A stretch of DNA of 38,235 nt, taken from a virus. A program made the translations under genes and the position numbers. The notes below the pieces were generated by a model. The model did no database searches. It was not told the DNA's origin and saw nothing but the letters and a program-made list of their open reading frames with translations. Shown here piece by piece: positions 1-8,457 of this stretch (position 1 is the first letter of the stretch; each line of letters starts with the position of its first letter). Where the stretch lies: the IMG/VR virus record IMGVR_UViG_3300046777_000939, positions 1 through 38,235 of that record; one strand, 5' to 3'.

Positions 1-1888
1 GACCCGTGCTGCCGCCGATCGCGGCAACACCAGTGGCTCCAGTCGCACCAGCAACGCCAGTAGCACCAGTAGCTCCTGTAATGCCTATCACTCCTGTGGC
101 ACCTGTAACACCAGTGGGGCCGTCAACACCTGTGGCACCTGTTGGTCCGGTGATTCCAACACCAGTGGCACCTGTTGGCCCTGTGATTCCAGTAGCACCT
201 GTTGCGCCCTGAACACCTGTGGCACCGGTGATTCCAATGACACCCGTCGCACCTTGTACGCCAGTTGCGCCGGTAACACCTGTTACACCAGTAGCACCTG
301 CAACGCCCGTGGCACCTTGAACACCTGTTGCTCCCGTAATTCCAACAACTCCTGTAGCGCCGGTTATTCCTACACCTGTGGCACCAGTTGGTCCGGTGGA
401 ACCCTGAGGTCCACTAACCAACGCTAAGAATACAGCTAGGTTATTCGCAAAGTTCGTTGAGCCCGTACCACCGGATGCAACTAAAGTTGCCGGATATGTC
501 CAGTAGCTGGTTGACGTCCCAGGATTAACGTTCGTTGGGGTGCCGTTGACTTGCCATGTTTGGTAATTGGAACTGGACCCTTGGTCCTGGATTGTAATAA
601 TTTCTGTATTGAAGACTTGCGCAAGAAAGATATCAATATCAATCGCATCGCTTGTTAAATGACTAACGTTGATTTGCGTTGCACTTGCTTGTGTTGCGTT
701 GTTCCAAATTACAAAACCCGCGCCTGGATCTCCGCTTGTAATTGTTGTTTTTGCGGAATACTTAAAGAGGCTGGAAGAAAAACCTTGTGGTCCTGTGGCA
801 CCAGTGGGACCTGCAACACCAGTAGCGCCAACACCCGTGGCACCTTGTGGGCCTGTAGCGCCAGTGGAACCCTGCACACCCGTGGCACCAGTGGCTCCTG
901 TAACGCCCTGTACGCCGGTTGCACCTGTGATACCAACAACGCCTGTGGCACCTTGTACGCCAGTGGCTCCTGTGGCACCTGTAGCGCCTTGCGTACCAGT
1001 GGCGCCGGTAACTCCTGCAACACCGGTAGCACCCGTGGGACCAGTTATGCCCTGAACTCCGGTAGCACCTGTGACACCGGTAGGACCCGCAATGCCTGTT
1101 GCGCCCGTTACTCCAGTAACTCCTTGGATACCAGTGGGACCTTGTATGCCAGTGGCACCTGTTGGACCAGTAATACCTTGAACACCAGTGGCACCAGTAG
1201 GGCCGTCAATACCTGTGGCACCGGTGGGACCAGTGGGTCCATCTACGCCCGTTACACCTTGAATACCTGTGGCACCTGTGGGACCAATGGGGCCTGTAGC
1301 GCCGGTAACTCCAGTGACACCTGTAGGACCAGCTACGCCTGTGGGACCGGTAATACCTTGAATACCAGTTGCGCCTTGTGGACCAGTGACACCTTGTATG
1401 CCGCTCGCACCTGTAGGGCCACTTGGACCTGTGGGGCCTGTAGTACCAGAGGGACCAATAGGACCGGTGGGGCCGCCACTAGGGCCAGTGGGACCTGTCG
1501 GGCCAATCATTGTATAGACCTTCGCCAGACCGGCGGAATCGTATACAACCCAATCTGCGTTCTCATTGAGGACCACAGATTCGCCAGCGAGAAGCAAACC
1601 AGTCCACACAGTGGTTGTTAATGCACCATCAGTGTGATTGATGGTAATACTGTTGCTTAAAGTTGGATGATCATTCTTGATAAAACAGGTTCTTAAGTTG
1701 CGCTGAATAGTGGAGGTTGTGGGACCAGCGACAATTGTAGTTGTTGTGGCAGTTGTGATATTGGTGTCAAGCCTACCGGCGGACACATTACCGCTGTTGT
1801 TATCTGCAAACGCAGCATGAACTTCAACATTCGTTGCCGCCGAAGTAACAATACGAACAGCATCCGACGTGGAAGTCAGCAGTAACAT
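1..1888 (-). CDS. Collagen-like tail fibre/adhesin, 3' end beyond the window
   Basis: An open minus-strand frame of 629 codons starts at the ATG at 1888 and runs off the left edge without a stop. Residues 1-126 form a globular N-terminal domain, which in phage fibres usually attaches to the virion. Residues about 127-369 are uninterrupted Gly-X-Y triplets rich in GATG, GPTG and GVTG. Residues about 370-492 are a second globular domain (around SLFKYSAKT to [11 protein letters not shown]), and a second collagen block follows to the edge. Phage collagen-like fibres form trimeric rods that bind the host surface. It is the last gene of the virion block, downstream of two structural genes. The strong triplet repetition makes several spurious open frames on both strands here. 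The fibre role is inferred from architecture and position. Confidence 0.85.
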   Translation of the reverse strand, partial: MLLLTSTSDAVRIVTSAATNVEVHAAFADNNSGNVSAGRLDTNITTATTTTIVAGPTTSTIQRNLRTCFIKNDHPTLSNSITINHTDGALTTTVWTGLLLAGESVVLNENADWVVYDSAGLAKVYTMIGPTGPTGPSGGPTGPIGPSGTTGPTGPSGPTGASGIQGVTGPQGATGIQGITGPTGVAGPTGVTGVTGATGPIGPTGATGIQGVTGVDGPTGPTGATGIDGPTGATGVQGITGPTGATGIQGPTGIQGVTGVTGATGIAGPTGVTGATGVQGITGPTGATGVAGVTGATGTQGATGATGATGVQGATGVVGITGATGVQGVTGATGATGVQGSTGATGPQGATGVGATGVAGPTGATGPQGFSSSLFKYSAKTTITSGDPGAGFVIWNNATQASATQINVSHLTSDAIDIDIFLAQVFNTEIITIQDQGSSSNYQTWQVNGTPTNVNPGTSTSYWTYPATLVASGGTGSTNFANNLAVFLALVSGPQGSTGPTGATGVGITGATGVVGITGATGVQGATGVAGATGVTGVTGATGVQGATGVIGITGATGVQGATGATGITGPTGATGVGITGPTGATGVDGPTGVTGATGVIGITGATGATGVAGATGATGVAAIGGSTG

Positions 1889-1929
1889 TTCAGCCTACCT
1901 ACCGTAATAATCTATTTTAATCTATTTGC

Positions 1930-3567
1930 TTAAGTTGCGGGCATGCCGCCTTGAGAAGGAATGTACAGATTTCCTTCTTTGTCAAACATTGAGAAGCCTT
2001 GCATGCGAATAAAGGTCGACGGTACGTTAAACAGCTTCTGCATCATTGGCATCATCATTGGTGCCTGGCAGTTATACGGTGGAACGTCCATGTAAGAAAC
2101 GGCGTGCCTGGCTAGTTCGACACTGATTCTTTCTTGGTTTTTTTCATTTGTGTCTACAAGTTGTTGTTCCCATTCAACTAGGCTGCCGTTACTTATTGGA
2201 ACATCTGACGGCTCGGGCGGGAATACGCCCTCCTTAAAGCGCATTGCGTAAACATGTTTGCAATACCGAAATTCATCTAAGACTGGAGTCCACGTATCCG
2301 TCAAGGATACCAACTCATTTCCTACCGTGGAGTAGTCGGCGTAAGTTGGCAAGCCATCTGATTTTGCACCGGGTAATGCTGGATCTGTACCCCTTAAGTA
2401 AACAGAGCCAAAGTCTGTGAACAAACCAGGGCTATCCCTGGTCGTACCTTCTACTACCGACGAGTTTGGCGTAATAGTCGGTGGAACATTGTATTCTGGT
2501 GCAGGGGCAACAATCTGCATTCCACGATTTACATTACCTGGTGTCATTGCATTGTTGTTGACAAGACCATTGAGAGTAATGATTTCCTTGCGGCCAGGCT
2601 TCACGTTGCCGATGCTATTTCTAGGGAAGCACCTACGGTTGGAATCTTTTAGATTCATCATGAATGCATAATCTCGCCTTGTGAAATCTTGGCAAGAACA
2701 GCAGTAACGCGTGCCCGTCATGAAGAAACGCCCCACGTTTGGCGGCCTGGTAGCAGGAGTAACCAGTGCTCGATCTGGGGTTGCCTCAACGGAACCACGC
2801 TTGCGGAGTGTTAATACACCCGTGAATGGGTTAGTGTCTACCAGGATGGCCTGAATGTATCCGTAGCGTTTCTGTGTTAACGGATCAATAGTATCCCTGG
2901 TAATCGGCACGCCATTCTGAGTGATAATTCGATCTTCTAGGATCTCACCGTTAATTGCCTTGAGTCCTCCCGGTACTCCTGGGAGTGCAACGTATAGCGG
3001 AGGTGGTAATGGATTTTGCGTACTCCAATCACCGGCCAACTGGACATACCAATACTCATCATCTTCTGTTACGGAAGCAATCGAAGCAGTTCTTGTGGTT
3101 ATGTAAAATTGCGGATCAAACCACTGACCGATGTTTTCATAGTTGTTGAATTGCGCGGCATGCCAATAGAACGGATTGGTAACGCGAGTGTTGCGTATGT
3201 TATCAAACCGTAGACTTCCTGCGACCCGGATCCCGGACCAGTGCATCCCAAACTCTTTGTTAACTGTTGGGAAACCTTTGAAGATACCAGGTAATACTGG
3301 TGGGTTAGAGCCAGGTGTTGATGTTGCTCCTTGTGGGATCGGTACTTGGTATAAGAATGGATATTCGTATGACGTGTCCGTTACTGATGCTGTGGCCAGC
3401 TCGTAGCCACGGCGCCAACGCGCCCAAGACGACTCCCGATCGAGAGCCGCAAAAGAGTTTGGGACGCTGCCCTGTGAAAACTCTGTTGTAATTGGTTTTA
3501 CTTTTGGCGGTTCAAAAGCTCGTTGCTTGCTGAAACCGTCAAACGAACCACCAAATTTTTTTGGCAT
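1930..3567 (-). CDS. Virion structural protein, 545 aa, function unknown
   Basis: I do not recognise the family. The 545-aa protein starts MPKKFGGSFDG and has no signal peptide or membrane segment. It is rich in Pro, Asn and aromatic residues, typical of beta-structured virion proteins. A cysteine cluster (YCCSCQDFTRRDYAF, near residue 290) could bind metal or form disulfides. The C-terminus is methionine-rich (MMMPMMQ) and ends IPSQGGMPAT. It sits between a beta-rich 261-aa protein and the collagen fibre, which suggests a tail, neck or fibre-base component. The start lies 3 nt after the stop of the upstream gene, so the genes are probably co-transcribed and translationally coupled. Confidence 0.8.
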   Translation of the reverse strand: MPKKFGGSFDGFSKQRAFEPPKVKPITTEFSQGSVPNSFAALDRESSWARWRRGYELATASVTDTSYEYPFLYQVPIPQGATSTPGSNPPVLPGIFKGFPTVNKEFGMHWSGIRVAGSLRFDNIRNTRVTNPFYWHAAQFNNYENIGQWFDPQFYITTRTASIASVTEDDEYWYVQLAGDWSTQNPLPPPLYVALPGVPGGLKAINGEILEDRIITQNGVPITRDTIDPLTQKRYGYIQAILVDTNPFTGVLTLRKRGSVEATPDRALVTPATRPPNVGRFFMTGTRYCCSCQDFTRRDYAFMMNLKDSNRRCFPRNSIGNVKPGRKEIITLNGLVNNNAMTPGNVNRGMQIVAPAPEYNVPPTITPNSSVVEGTTRDSPGLFTDFGSVYLRGTDPALPGAKSDGLPTYADYSTVGNELVSLTDTWTPVLDEFRYCKHVYAMRFKEGVFPPEPSDVPISNGSLVEWEQQLVDTNEKNQERISVELARHAVSYMDVPPYNCQAPMMMPMMQKLFNVPSTFIRMQGFSMFDKEGNLYIPSQGGMPAT

Positions 3568-3570
3568 TGA

Positions 3571-4356
3571 TTAGAAGAAGCCACCTTGCGCAGCAACGTG
3601 CACACCTGGGATGTAACCAGAACTATTGGGACCATCCGGGAACACGCCAACGTAAACACGGTCGCCACGCTCAAGGTAAATTCCTTTGTTACGTAGTGGA
3701 GCTGTAGTACCAAGGCCGTTGGTATTACCTGCGCTCACACTGGGAACTGCCAGTTGTGGCATCACATCCGAACAGTCAACCACACCGCTGTTTGCAGGGA
3801 TTGTTTTGGCGAATAAAACTTTGTAGTCACCAGAGCCAGGGATTGGTGTTGTTGTGCCACGTGTCTGGTAAAACACAAAGGTAGCAGCAGGTTGATTGCC
3901 GTATGCAATACCGTTGTACAAGAAACCAGACGTAGTGCCGCCCGAATAATTCAATGCACTGTTGACGCCTGTCAGCGTGCCAGAACCGGTGTATGTGTAA
4001 TAGCCGTAACCACTGTATGGTGCGCCAGCACCAGTGAGGGAACCTGTGGCGGATACAAAAACAATCTGTCCGCTAACCAGGGAGACTGGTGTTCCTGACG
4101 TTGTGGAATTTACTGTATAGTCGGGGCCGCGATAAAAGTCGTTACGTGTGATCGTGATGGAATCAATGACACCGCCACTGTTATTGTCTTCGCTCAGTGA
4201 CGCATCCATGTCTACCAGGATGGAAGGCGCTTGGCCACCTTGTACAAACAAAGTATTACTTGCTGCACTGCCAACGGTTTGCGTTGTGACACGCACCGAA
4301 TCAAATAAGGGCCTATCAACCAACAGTGGCTGCTTGTTTGTCGAGGATGACGCCAA
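3571..4356 (-). CDS. Beta-rich virion protein, possible decoration/fibre component
   Basis: 261 aa, dominated by Ser, Thr, Gly and Val, without Cys clusters or membrane segments. The style (LFVQGG, SITITRNDFY, GIYLERGDRVYVGVF) is that of beta-sandwich decoration or fibre proteins. The longest frame opens with TTG at 4356, and I found no in-frame ATG or GTG upstream before a stop, so the start is uncertain. It lies between an 88-aa gene and the 545-aa structural protein in the same operon. No specific family is recognised. Confidence 0.75.
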   Translation of the reverse strand: MASSSTNKQPLLVDRPLFDSVRVTTQTVGSAASNTLFVQGGQAPSILVDMDASLSEDNNSGGVIDSITITRNDFYRGPDYTVNSTTSGTPVSLVSGQIVFVSATGSLTGAGAPYSGYGYYTYTGSGTLTGVNSALNYSGGTTSGFLYNGIAYGNQPAATFVFYQTRGTTTPIPGSGDYKVLFAKTIPANSGVVDCSDVMPQLAVPSVSAGNTNGLGTTAPLRNKGIYLERGDRVYVGVFPDGPNSSGYIPGVHVAAQGGFF

Positions 4357-4388
4357 TTTTCTAGTACCGCTTTTTGTTAATTATAACG

Positions 4389-4655
4389 TCAACCACCCAT
4401 GCCTGACATCGCCATAAAGGCTTGGAAATTTGCAGGTAATTTCATCTTGGATTCAACCAAGGCATTGGGATTGTTTTGCAATGCAAGGAAACGACCGAAC
4501 AGATTACCGTCTTCCGCTGGTTGAAATTTAAATTTCCGAGCGGCTAGATAATCTGTTTCGGCTTGTGGTTCTGAGAGGAAGCTATCGCCAATCCCAACTT
4601 TCAAGGCTTCGCTTGGAAGGTAATCGTACTCAGAGTATTTGTAAAAACGAGACAT
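4389..4655 (-). CDS. Small hypothetical virion-operon protein, 88 aa
   Basis: 88 aa starting MSRFYKYSEYDYL, mixed charge, no membrane segment, ending with a Met/Gly-rich tail (FMAMSGMGG). The ATG lies 5 nt after the stop of the lysozyme gene, so it probably belongs to the same transcript and may be translationally coupled. I recognise no domain. Its location between the lysozyme and structural genes suggests a virion or assembly role, which is inference only. Confidence 0.7.
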   Translation of the reverse strand: MSRFYKYSEYDYLPSEALKVGIGDSFLSEPQAETDYLAARKFKFQPAEDGNLFGRFLALQNNPNALVESKMKLPANFQAFMAMSGMGG

Positions 4656-4660
4656 TGTGA

Positions 4661-5344
4661 TTACCCAAGGAAGCCAAAGGGATTAAGCAAATTAGGAAGC
4701 ATTGAACCAAGTACTTCTGCTACCAATTGATTGGCAGTAGCGTTCCTCTGTTCTAATACTGGTTTCTGCATTCCAGAAAATGCAGACCCCAAGATGCTTT
4801 CAACAGACAACTTATTACTTGCTCCGGTGGTCGCCGGGGCAAGCGAAGGAGTAGAAGGAACTTGTTTCATTCCTTCTTCATAAAACTTCTGAATGTCTGT
4901 TTGTTTTTTGACCGGCTGCCCGTAGTAACTAGCGCCTCCCATCGTGGGGAAAGACGCCCACTCTGGGGCCAATCTTGCTTGAATTTGCGGACTCATGCCT
5001 TGTTTTGAAAGGGCGGCTAAACCGCCAACAGGCATCAGACGGTTTCTTGCCAAATAAGCAAGGGCACGATCTTGGTTTTGGGGAGAAAAGTCACTTAGTC
5101 CCAAGGCTTTTTGTGCGCCTGCCCAAGTGTCTGGCATGAATTGACCAATTCCTGCAGCCGCACTTGAGTATCCACCTGAACGAATGACTTTATCCGGATG
5201 TTTACTGTAGTCATTAAAACGCCCACCGCCAAACATGACGTTATAATCTGAACCCTCTGCTCGTTTAATGGCATTTTTTAAGCCAGCAAACTGCTGAGGA
5301 TTAGACCGCATCCATTGATCAATTAGTTCGCGTGTGGATGACAT
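4661..5344 (-). CDS. Lysozyme-like muralytic enzyme (lambda R / GH104-like)
   Basis: 227 aa. Residues about 20-105 match the lambda endolysin (lytic transglycosylase, GH104) pattern: a helix ending in the predicted catalytic Glu30 (KRAEGSDYN), then FGGGRFNDYSKHP, then SSAAAGIGQFMPDTW (60-74), then SDFSPQNQDRA. Such enzymes cleave the glycan strands of peptidoglycan. No signal peptide is seen. The C-terminal part is not in the classical endolysin: a low-complexity linker and then a hydrophobic tail ending NLLNPFGFLG, closely resembling the tail of the M23-type enzyme at 7.2-7.9 kb. Placement among virion genes, with no adjacent holin, favours a virion-associated enzyme that opens the wall during DNA entry, although a lysis role is possible. 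Confidence 0.85.
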   Translation of the reverse strand: MSSTRELIDQWMRSNPQQFAGLKNAIKRAEGSDYNVMFGGGRFNDYSKHPDKVIRSGGYSSAAAGIGQFMPDTWAGAQKALGLSDFSPQNQDRALAYLARNRLMPVGGLAALSKQGMSPQIQARLAPEWASFPTMGGASYYGQPVKKQTDIQKFYEEGMKQVPSTPSLAPATTGASNKLSVESILGSAFSGMQKPVLEQRNATANQLVAEVLGSMLPNLLNPFGFLG

Positions 5345-5557
5345 ACTATTAGCTTTCGGCTCCTACCCAATTTGAACTTGCTCTGAGACCAGGGATAAAT
5401 ACTGTTTGAAGAACCAGTGTTGATGCCAGGTAGGTCAGGGTTCGTTTAACAAATTTTGGGCAGAGAATCATGGGTTTAAAGCAACTACACTGGCCCCCGT
5501 GAATCAAAAGATTCGTGTCCAGTCGGCTGGGCTTACATGCTTTGCAATGCCAGGGTA
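5345..5557. other. 213-nt gap in the virion operon without a gene
   Basis: No convincing reading frame occurs here on either strand. The only structure I see is a short inverted repeat, GAATC-AAAA-GATTC, near 5498-5511. On the minus strand the surrounding bases briefly suggest a tRNA anticodon arm, but no D-arm or T-arm fits. It separates the 380-aa gene from the lysozyme gene and could hold a promoter or processing site for the downstream genes. I cannot identify one. Confidence 0.4.
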
Positions 5558-6700
5558 TTACTTTTGTGTAGTGAAAATGGAGTCCTTAAACATCTCCAGG
5601 AGTCTTTGGGCCTCTGGCCCCTTAGGGTCAAACTTATCAACAGCGGACCCAATTGGTTGGATGCCTGTTGCGCCTGCGTATGAGGCAGTGGGCATTTCTG
5701 AGGGGAAGCCTAGGGGGGCGCTCTGAAGTGTGGGGCCCTGACTAAAACCTGCATAAGGAGCTGCAGAGGCACCAGCAAAGGCATTCCTGGGCACAGTGGA
5801 AAGACCTAATCCTTGGGCCACCTTGCCAGCATCATAAGAAGCAGGAGAAATAGGGGGCGTAGTTCCAAGGGGGGAGCTGGTGTCAAACGGTAAGTTCAAC
5901 GGTGAACCCATCTGACCTGCGCCAAGTGTGCGTTGGATGGCATCGTAACCAGCCTGACCGGGCTTAACGCGTGACGCAAGATCTCCTGGTTTGTTATATT
6001 TTTTTGCCCAAATCTGCATCCCAAGATCTTCTGCAGATTGTTCGGCAGCAGAACCAGGGCCTGCAAGTTTTGCCTGTTCGCGAGCGTATTCGTAACGCTG
6101 AAGTTCAGGGTCTTGCGCGGTTAGTTGGGCAACACGAGAAACTTTCTGTTGATAATCACGTTCTGCTGCGGGAGAACCAACTTGTTGGCCAGGAAAACCT
6201 GCGCCCGGCCTAAAGGCTTCTGCTGCAGCTCCTGCACGCAATTCCGACTCCTTATAGCCAGGGCCAAAATCACGAAGTCCAGTACGAAGTCCAGCTCGAG
6301 CATCTAAAACCCTATTCATTGCAACAGCTCTTGGGTCTGAACCCACGTAGCGGCGTTCTTGCCCTGGAACTGCAAATTGATTTTCAACACTTGTTCCAAG
6401 ATTTTGCAAGGCCGTAATTATATTATCTTTCGGATTGAATACCTCTTTCCCTGCAACTACTAAAGCCGGTAGTGCTGCTGCGCGACTGGCTAAATTTGCC
6501 AAAGTGACTCCTGCAGTACCGGTAGCGGCAATGCCAGTCGCAAGATTGCGCCCCATTAAAGGTTTAGCAGAAGAAACAATGCCTGCACGACGATCAAGAC
6601 CGCTTCGTGCGGCGGCGCGTATATCTCGCGGAACCAAGCGCAATGCGTCTACTACATTCTTTTGAAGGCCTCGTTCAAAACCGCGTAAAAAATCAGGCAT
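5558..6700 (-). CDS. Ala/Gly-rich virion-associated protein, 380 aa
   Basis: 380 aa from the ATG at 6700. The longer frame opening with TTG at 6712 is rejected because GGAGG at 6706-6710 is a Shine-Dalgarno sequence ideally spaced for the ATG. The N-terminus is basic and amphipathic (MPDFLRGFERGLQKNVVDAL). An Ala/Thr-rich apolar stretch follows (about 50-85), then a long Gly/Pro/Ala-rich region without clear domains. The composition resembles internal or ejection proteins of podoviruses, which interact with membranes on DNA entry. That assignment is inference. It starts 2 nt after the stop of the 153-aa gene, indicating coupling. Confidence 0.75.
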   Translation of the reverse strand: MPDFLRGFERGLQKNVVDALRLVPRDIRAAARSGLDRRAGIVSSAKPLMGRNLATGIAATGTAGVTLANLASRAAALPALVVAGKEVFNPKDNIITALQNLGTSVENQFAVPGQERRYVGSDPRAVAMNRVLDARAGLRTGLRDFGPGYKESELRAGAAAEAFRPGAGFPGQQVGSPAAERDYQQKVSRVAQLTAQDPELQRYEYAREQAKLAGPGSAAEQSAEDLGMQIWAKKYNKPGDLASRVKPGQAGYDAIQRTLGAGQMGSPLNLPFDTSSPLGTTPPISPASYDAGKVAQGLGLSTVPRNAFAGASAAPYAGFSQGPTLQSAPLGFPSEMPTASYAGATGIQPIGSAVDKFDPKGPEAQRLLEMFKDSIFTTQK

Positions 6701-6702
6701 GA

Positions 6703-7164
6703 TTACCTCCAAACCTCATGTAAATAAATACGGGTGCCCACGGAAACATCAGCAGGTCCAGGTAATGCCTGGATGAATTCAGCGCCAGAGCGTTCGTAAC
6801 GGTATCTGGCCTGGAACGGATCCTTGTAGTTTGGAACGTAAAGGATGCCGGCTAAACGGTTTGTTTCGTAGAGATAAATCTCATCCCAAACCTTTAAGGC
6901 TTCTTTAGCATTGCTGGATCTAATGGTACGATCAACGTCACCAGCAATGCTTTCGAGGCGCGTAGAAGGAGAAGTAGCAACTTCAGTTTTCTTTTCAGCT
7001 GTGTCACAACGACCCAGCTGAATAGCGAGCTTGTCGTAGAAATACGAATCCGGCACGGTGTTCATTGCTTCTTCCAGGCGGGCGTAATCACCAGCCGGAA
7101 CAGAAACAGTAAAGTAACCGAGGTGGTAACGAACTCTACTTTTGTCGTAGTCGCTTAACTGCAC
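6703..7164 (-). CDS. Putative head-tail connector/neck protein, 153 aa
   Basis: 153 aa with a GTG start (MQLSDYDKSRVRYHLGYF). It is a compact soluble alpha/beta protein with no membrane segment. It contains an acidic helix (EEAMNTVPDSYFYDKLAIQ), a region predicted helical around AKEALKVWDEIYLYET, and a C-terminus GTRIYLHEVWR. Size and position downstream of the capsid genes would suit a connector or neck adaptor, but I recognise no family motif. The stop overlaps the Shine-Dalgarno sequence of the next gene. Confidence 0.7.
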   Translation of the reverse strand: MQLSDYDKSRVRYHLGYFTVSVPAGDYARLEEAMNTVPDSYFYDKLAIQLGRCDTAEKKTEVATSPSTRLESIAGDVDRTIRSSNAKEALKVWDEIYLYETNRLAGILYVPNYKDPFQARYRYERSGAEFIQALPGPADVSVGTRIYLHEVWR

Positions 7165-7203
7165 TTCTACGTGTCGTTGTCTTTCAATTATAAAAGCAAG
7201 TAA

Positions 7204-7941
7204 TCAACCAAACAGGCCATTGAGGTAATCTGATGTGGCGCTGGATTGACCCATAAGTAACGGATCGTTTGTTCTGTAAGAATCCAGGAATCCCATGGGG
7301 TTGAGTGCTTGTGAAATTAAACCTCCAACCAACTGTTCTTTAAGTGTGTCTTGTATTGTTTTCTTGGGTTTTTCTGGTTCTTTACCCTGCAACTGAGCGC
7401 CGTACATAAACGCTTTAATGATGTCTTCAGCGCGAGAATCTGTGCCCCCTTGTGGTTGAGTCGGTGCTGCAGTTGGTGCAGTGGATGCAATAGCCCCGGC
7501 CTTGCCAAGGGACTTCATGTGTCCGAAACCAAGTTCGTATTTGTTATCCCCTGTGGTAAATGCTGCCAGGTTGCCATAACCACCTTGATTAGCAAGGGGT
7601 TTGTATGTACCAGAGCCTTCGAAATAAACCGGAGTTCCTTCTGGAAGAGCCCAATCTTCCCCCCGGTGAAACGAACTAGCTCCCTTGGTTGGAGCACTGC
7701 GCGGACCATACTTGGAAGTCAGGCTGATCCCGGCTTGTGGATTGAAATCATATTTGCCTTCTTTGTTTTTAATCAGTGCTGGTACTCTTTGCTCGCCAAT
7801 GCGAACGCCAGCTAAAGCAGAACGAATAGTAGAAGGATCAATATATTGACCAGTCGAAAGATCTTTCACATAAACATGCTTATGTGGGCCGGTTGACACC
7901 CCGGTAGAACCCACCTGTCCTAAGTATGTTATGCCTGCCAT
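7204..7941 (-). CDS. M23-type peptidase with motifs in circularly permuted order
   Basis: 245 aa. All catalytic signatures of LytM/M23 zinc endopeptidases, which cut peptide crosslinks of peptidoglycan, are visible but out of order. Residues 8-22 (GQVGSTGVSTGPHKHVYV region; H20, H22) match the motif that normally ends an M23 domain (G-x-STG-x-H-x-H). Residues 75-142 then match the normal beginning and middle: SKYGPR, FHRGEDWALPEGTPV (H92, D96, zinc ligands) and FGHM (H141, catalytic). The circle would be closed by YIDPSTIRSALAGVRIGEQRV. The C-terminal third is a linker plus a tail with LNPMGFLD, resembling the lysozyme tail (LNPFGFLG). It is probably a virion-associated wall hydrolase. The ATG at 7941 has only a weak ribosome site. 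Confidence 0.8.
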   Translation of the reverse strand: MAGITYLGQVGSTGVSTGPHKHVYVKDLSTGQYIDPSTIRSALAGVRIGEQRVPALIKNKEGKYDFNPQAGISLTSKYGPRSAPTKGASSFHRGEDWALPEGTPVYFEGSGTYKPLANQGGYGNLAAFTTGDNKYELGFGHMKSLGKAGAIASTAPTAAPTQPQGGTDSRAEDIIKAFMYGAQLQGKEPEKPKKTIQDTLKEQLVGGLISQALNPMGFLDSYRTNDPLLMGQSSATSDYLNGLFG

Positions 7942-7970
7942 GGTATCGTTTTATTCTTCATTGTAAGATT

Positions 7971-7994
7971 AAAAAACCCCTGGTTTCCCAGGGG
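7971..7994 (-). terminator. Rho-independent terminator (minus strand)
   Basis: Read on the minus strand, a CCCCTGG/CCAGGGG stem (7 bp, 4-nt loop) is followed directly by six T residues. It lies 14 nt past the stop of the helix-hairpin-helix gene and about 30 nt ahead of the M23-type gene. It should end or attenuate transcription of the capsid section before the lysis/tail section. Confidence 0.85.
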
Positions 7995-8008
7995 CTTGGT
8001 GGAGATAG

Positions 8009-8419
8009 TTATACGCGAATTAAATCAGCAGCAAGTACGGACTCCCAATCAACACGTTTGATTTGCTTCAGCTGTTCAAGATTATTGAATCTTTCACCCG
8101 ACAGAGACATCTGAAGATCTTTAATCTCACGTGCTGTTTTAAGGCCAATTCCCTTAATGTGATCCGCAAGCATTTGTGCGGTAGCGGAATTGACATTTAA
8201 ACGGTGATCAGGGGGGAAATCCCGTGGGTCCTCTTTGGCTGCTTTATCTTTGACTTGAAGAGTTTTTACCTTTTTGGTAGCCTCTTCATCTGGGATAAGT
8301 TCAGAGTTGTAAGCGGTGTAAAGGCGACCGTCCTGATCTTCGACCATGAACCAATCGCCATTATCAAACTCACTAACAACTTTGACGCGAGCGCCAGTTT
8401 TTTTGTGCTGGTAAAGCAT
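8009..8419 (-). CDS. Helix-hairpin-helix (ComEA-like) DNA-binding protein
   Basis: 136 aa. Residues 1-45 look like a small beta-barrel (GARVKVVSEFDNGDWFMVEDQDGR). Residues about 52-70 are a charged linker. Residues 71-136 fit the helix-hairpin-helix pattern: LNVNSATAQMLADHIKGIGLK-TAREI, with the GIG hairpin and a second half-motif near FNNLEQLKQIKRV. Such domains bind DNA backbone non-specifically. It lies just downstream of the capsid and decoration genes, so a packaged or connector-associated DNA-binding role is plausible but unproven. A strong terminator follows. Confidence 0.8.
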   Translation of the reverse strand: MLYQHKKTGARVKVVSEFDNGDWFMVEDQDGRLYTAYNSELIPDEEATKKVKTLQVKDKAAKEDPRDFPPDHRLNVNSATAQMLADHIKGIGLKTAREIKDLQMSLSGERFNNLEQLKQIKRVDWESVLAADLIRV

Positions 8420-8420
8420 A

Positions 8421-8445
8421 AGGACCAGATGTTAATTCTGGTCCT
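8421..8445 (-). terminator. Hairpin between decoration gene and HhH gene
   Basis: A perfect 9-bp inverted repeat AGGACCAGA/TCTGGTCCT with a 7-nt loop lies 12 nt past the stop of the 269-aa gene and immediately before the HhH start codon. There is no good T-tract on the minus strand, so it is a weak terminator, an attenuator or an mRNA-stabilising 3' hairpin for the abundant capsid transcripts. Confidence 0.55.
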
Positions 8446-8457
8446 AGTTTAGCTTAT

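Noticed and set aside
1-1500. CRISPR-like short repeats
   Set aside because: Repeats are 9-nt-based coding triplets (Gly-X-Y) with no constant repeat length or unique spacers.
659-1621. Plus-strand 320-codon Cys/Thr/Ser-rich open frame and other frames in 1-1055
   Set aside because: These are antisense readings of the collagen triplets; the repeated GGT-ACT pattern keeps several frames open. The minus frame gives sensible Gly-X-Y repeats with globular ends.
5345-5557. tRNA-like anticodon arm in a gap
   Set aside because: A GAATC/GATTC stem with T-rich loop is present, but no D-arm, T-arm or acceptor stem pairs around it.
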